From Anarhynchus alexandrinus (taxonomy: Eukaryota; Chordata; Aves; Charadriiformes; Charadriidae): a stretch of 64,000 nucleotides of DNA. Below are positions 60,501 to 64,000 of the stretch, piece after piece; position 1 is the first letter of the stretch, and each line of letters opens with the position of its first letter. The DNA is taken from positions 754,667 through 818,666 of the forward strand of contig VUYV01000227.1 of the NCBI GenBank assembly GCA_008711295.1. Direction: 5' to 3'. The translations under genes were made by a program, and so were the position numbers. The notes below the pieces were generated by a model. It did no database searches. It was not told the origin of the DNA and saw only the letters and a list, made by a program, of their open reading frames with translations.

Positions 60501-63500
60501 ACCCTGATTCTGGAAACACTATCCTTACCCAAAAGAAAAATAATTTAACTGGTTTTGAATGAATAGCAGTTTATAAAACGGGACTCCTGAATGCAAACAT
60601 TTTTCTAAACATTTTCTGGGACTACTCTGCACTTAATTAGGTAGTACCCTTATGTCTGAATTAATGAGTTAATTACATAGTACTCTTACAGATACATTAA
60701 TTTCAACTAAAAAGGAATCAGTCCTGTCAATATAAAATGTTAATTCTGTTAGTTCTCATTTCTGAAGAGCTCCCGATATCTTGATATTCTTTTTGCCTCA
60801 GAAATCCTTGGAATTCTTGCAATGATTTTAGGAGGCATGGAAAGTCAGAAATAAGCGTTTTCCACTGTTTTCTGGTTAGGAATTAAAAACAAATGTAACA
60901 CATGTATAGCTTATACAGCTTTAAATCAGGATTTTCTAGTCTGAAAGTCAAACACAGACACTGTAAAAATAATGATACTACAGTTACCTGGGGAATTCAA
61001 CCCAAGGGGAATCAATTTTATTGTAAAGATCACACTTTTAATCCACCTCTACCTGAGTGCCAGATGGTCAAACCAAAGAATCAACACATTAAGCAGATGG
61101 ACTTGGTATCTGATTCCCAATTACTAGAGTTGCTTCAGGTGGAAGGTTACTTCTACTGATCAGAGGAAATGATTTGTCCCCAGATGGTGGCAAAAAATTG
61201 CTCACTCTGCTCTTTTAGTAGGTTCCCACTTGTCTTTCAAAGTCAGGAAGCAGCATTAAAGATTGGAACCAAGGCTCAGGGAAGGTAGCTATTGAGATTG
61301 GTAGGTTTTGGATCAAGCAATAAAAACTTAGGGGCAAGAAGTTGTTAAGGTATGCAAGCCAGGCGACTAGGTTCTGCCCTAACGTTAGGCAAGGAAGAAC
61401 ATGGGACATGACACAAGAAACCACGGGACATAACAAACTACAGTGTGAGAAGTCAGCCAAAGCTTGCAGGGATGGGTGGATTTCATGGGTGGCAAAAAAG
61501 GAGTCAGATGAGAGGCAGCCAAACCCCACAAGTGCATAGACAGAAGTGCCGAAGGCCTTTTGGGGAGCAGAGTCTTGCGAGGGCTACAGATAGTGCCCAC
61601 ACAGCAGCAGCAGTAAGAGCAGATAGGGCTGAGATTACCTGAGTAAATACACCAGAAATATCATATTTGGGTTCAGATTTGGTAAAACTGGGGCCAATAG
61701 GGGGAAACAATTCGGTGTGGATTGTTTATTTGTGACCAGACAAGAGCAGAGAAAGGGTGGATGGAGGAAGAACAATCAGAAAAATGGATAAGCAATGGGG
61801 TAAAAAATAGGGATAAACTCAAAGACTGACCAGCTGGAGAGGAAAGCACAGGATGGGGCTGTAGATGCTATTGAAGTCCATGTGACATTTTGTTGCTTCT
61901 GTTTCTGTAGGTGTCGGTAAAGGTGTGGTTCCCTGTTTGTCCTGAACAGAATGACCAGCTGTGTTCATACCCAATGCGTGCATTGGGATTACGTGTTCAA
62001 CCTCATTGATGGCTGCACCCCAAAAAGGGAAAAGCAGCAGGCTCACACCTAGCAGACCAGGAGAGGAGGAATCCTCAGGTCTCCAAGACCAGCAGATGTG
62101 TCTTTCCTTTAACAAAAGTGTCAAAAGTAGTTAAAATAATCTTAGTAGATAATATAGACCAATAGAGATGAAAACAATAGAGCTCTATGAAAAGCAATAA
62201 AGCTCCATTAAAACTTGTTCAGGCTTCTACAGAAAACCATGCATTAGTTACCAGCTGTACATAACTATTTAGTCAAAGCCTCTATTTCGGTGACAATTTC
62301 CCATCAAAGGGATAAATGGAAGTATTGTTGTGATGGATTCAACAAGTTGGCTCTGTAGATTTCTGTGCATCCAGAGGTTATAAGTGGGTATTGTTCGGAA
62401 CGCAGTTCATGCCTTCCCAAAGCTGAAACGGATTCCCAAGTCCCTTCCCACATCTCACGTGCTCATGACTTTTGCATTAACTCACAGCCTAGAAATGAGA
62501 AACTATTTGTCTTGACACCCAGATTAAAATAAATAAATAAATAAATACATTTTTATATATATAAAACACTATATATTCCTTTGGAGTTAAACCGAAATGA
62601 ACAATCTCTTGTCAAGTAATATATATTTCCTTTGAAAAGAGCATTCAGGTTGATGAAAACCATTTGATTCAACTGAAAATTATACTGTTTATTTTAAATT
62701 TGCTTCTCCATTTCAAACTCCATCACTGTTTTGAAATTGTTAATTTCTGAAAGAGAATTCCAATTGCAAAACAAAGAATTAGAAGACTTGTAATGAACAT
62801 CAGCCTTTGGAACTTTTAAAGGTTTTCCTTTTCCTGTTTTTGATTATGGTTATTCCCTCAAATAGTGAATTTTGTGAATATAGTCTTAGTCCCTCACAAA
62901 TTATCTCTCCCAAATCCCAGATCTCCCTCTATCTTCCAAAACCCACGCTCAGTACCACCTGATTATCTCTTCTTATCTACAGGGGAACAAAGATGAAAAC
63001 TTCCACAAGTATTGGAGAGATCATTTGACATCAGATGGATGTACGATACACTGCGCTTCGGGGGTTTTTGTAACTAACAATGAAATTCTACTCCCCAGCC
63101 CAACTGTTAAACTTGGTCCAGCTGTAACTAAATCCAACCTTTTGTTGTTCAAACGGGTCAGGTTTCTAAACTACATCAGCTTCGTGGACTGATATTTTTC
63201 CTCAATGACCAGGTTTGGACAGGCAGGAACCGCTGCTTCTCTTCGTCCTAAGGGACTGCTTTGGTTTCATACAAATACGGCCCGTGAAAGTAAAGGATAA
63301 AATAACCTTTTATTTTTTTTTTTCCTGAAAAGGATGGAGAAAGTCAGTTCCCCTTTGAAAATAAAGGGTAAAGACTTGGTAATTTAGTATTTTTGAGGAA
63401 CAGTTTGCATCTGTTTCAGGTGCATCTGCTCGTAGAGATAATTTTAAATGCAAGTGCTTTGCAACTTTGGCAGCGATATTAGTTACAACCTGCTGAAACA

Positions 63501-64000
63501 CAAAACCAACAATAGATTGGAAAATCTGACAGGAAATTGCAGTGATCAAGAATGGAAGAAAAATATTTCTTCATTGCAGATGTGTATTTTCTTTGGCTAA
63601 ATATCCTGTTGAAATTGTCTTAGCTGAGTAGCCAGTGCCCATTTGTTTGTACTAAAAGGGAGGCGATAAAGAATTTAAATAGTAAAGATAACATAAGTCT
63701 TCCTTAAATGTGAACTACTTTAGAGTAGAAATAATGAAGACTTTTCTTACACAGAATAGTCGTCTGGGGAGGCAGCGAGGGTACAGGGCAATGCTACAGC
63801 TGCGTGACGGAGGCGGCATCGCCTTGCAGATTTACTGCACCACATCATAAGCAGAGAGAGGAGAAATGCAAATGGCTTTTTTTTTTAGGTGAGCAGGTGA
63901 GACATGACATTGACCAGACACTTTAAAGATAGTTTACAAAAAGGGAGAGGATTGGTATGACCTTCTCCTGACTCTCACGTTATTTATTCTGTAACGACAG
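54571..64000. other. Non-coding unique DNA, no gene seen
   Basis: No exon or CR1 copy is recognised in the last 9.4 kb, the longest CR1-free stretch in the window. Present are a CpG-enriched patch at about 55225-55467, a purine-rich stretch at about 58350-58690 whose complement gives a spurious 167-codon frame, AAAT simple sequence at 62525-62548, and T-runs near 59953-59966 and 63309-63323. A faint ctccactgaattaaatgagc at about 57917-57936 and gattctgatctcagctga at 60484-60501 resemble parts of the palindromic amniote repeats. Confidence 0.5.
62525..62548. repeat. (AAAT)n microsatellite
   Basis: About five tandem AAAT units are followed by TA-rich sequence to 62565. Confidence 0.85.

Overview
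This window looks like bird (avian) nuclear DNA. The main evidence is at least ten CR1 LINE fragments carrying the typical avian CR1 3' end: a gatcttnaagg-type block, then tandem ATTCTATG units. Further evidence is the AT-leaning background, the scattered microsatellites, and a thin layer of much older amniote repeats. The N runs show it comes from a scaffolded assembly. The species cannot be named from the sequence.

I find no host protein-coding gene, rRNA gene, tRNA gene, CRISPR array or bacterial-type operon. Almost all open reading frames over 60 codons are chance frames, low-complexity frames over microsatellites, or pieces of CR1 ORF2 (reverse transcriptase). The window is best read as intergenic DNA or the inside of a very long intron.

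Layout. 1-3.1 kb: unique DNA with a (GGGAA)n microsatellite interrupted by a gap. 3.1-8.6 kb: a CR1 3' end, a faint older CR1 tail, a diverged ~115-125 bp tandem duplication near 5.55-5.79 kb, and a hairpin-forming old repeat at 7.5 kb. 8.6-9.8 kb: an ancient L3/CR1-type LINE whose reverse transcriptase is readable only in fragments. 11.4-12.4 kb: the best preserved CR1, on the minus strand, split by one in-frame TGA. 14.1-14.3 kb: an old MIR/CORE-SINE-like remnant next to a palindromic repeat. 17.2-17.7 kb: an old CR1. 22.4 kb: a 212-base gap. 23.7 kb: a second L3-like remnant. 25.1-25.35 kb: two CR1 ends in tandem on the minus strand. 27.9, 33.7, 34.9, 40.1, 44.0 and 49.2 kb: further CR1 copies. 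48.5-50.6 kb: a cluster of ancient SINE, LINE and palindromic remnants. 54.35-54.57 kb: a pyrimidine-rich (CTTC)n microsatellite with a gap. 54.6-64 kb: unique DNA without recognisable repeats or genes.

The CR1 copies fall into at least two 3'-end lineages. In one (11.4 and 44.0 kb) ORF2 ends in Asp-Met-Val-stop. In the other (25.1, 25.25, 27.9, 33.7, 40.1 and 49.2 kb) it ends near Leu-Val-stop, followed by a conserved GGGAGGTGTCCCTGCC-type 3' UTR. Two copies of the second lineage have lost the ORF2 stop (TAG to TGG).

There are no genes working together here. The interest lies in repeat history, two CpG-enriched non-coding patches (47.6-48.3 and 55.2-55.5 kb) that could be regulatory, and a few assembly oddities. 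I did not find a new biological system, and I would not claim one.
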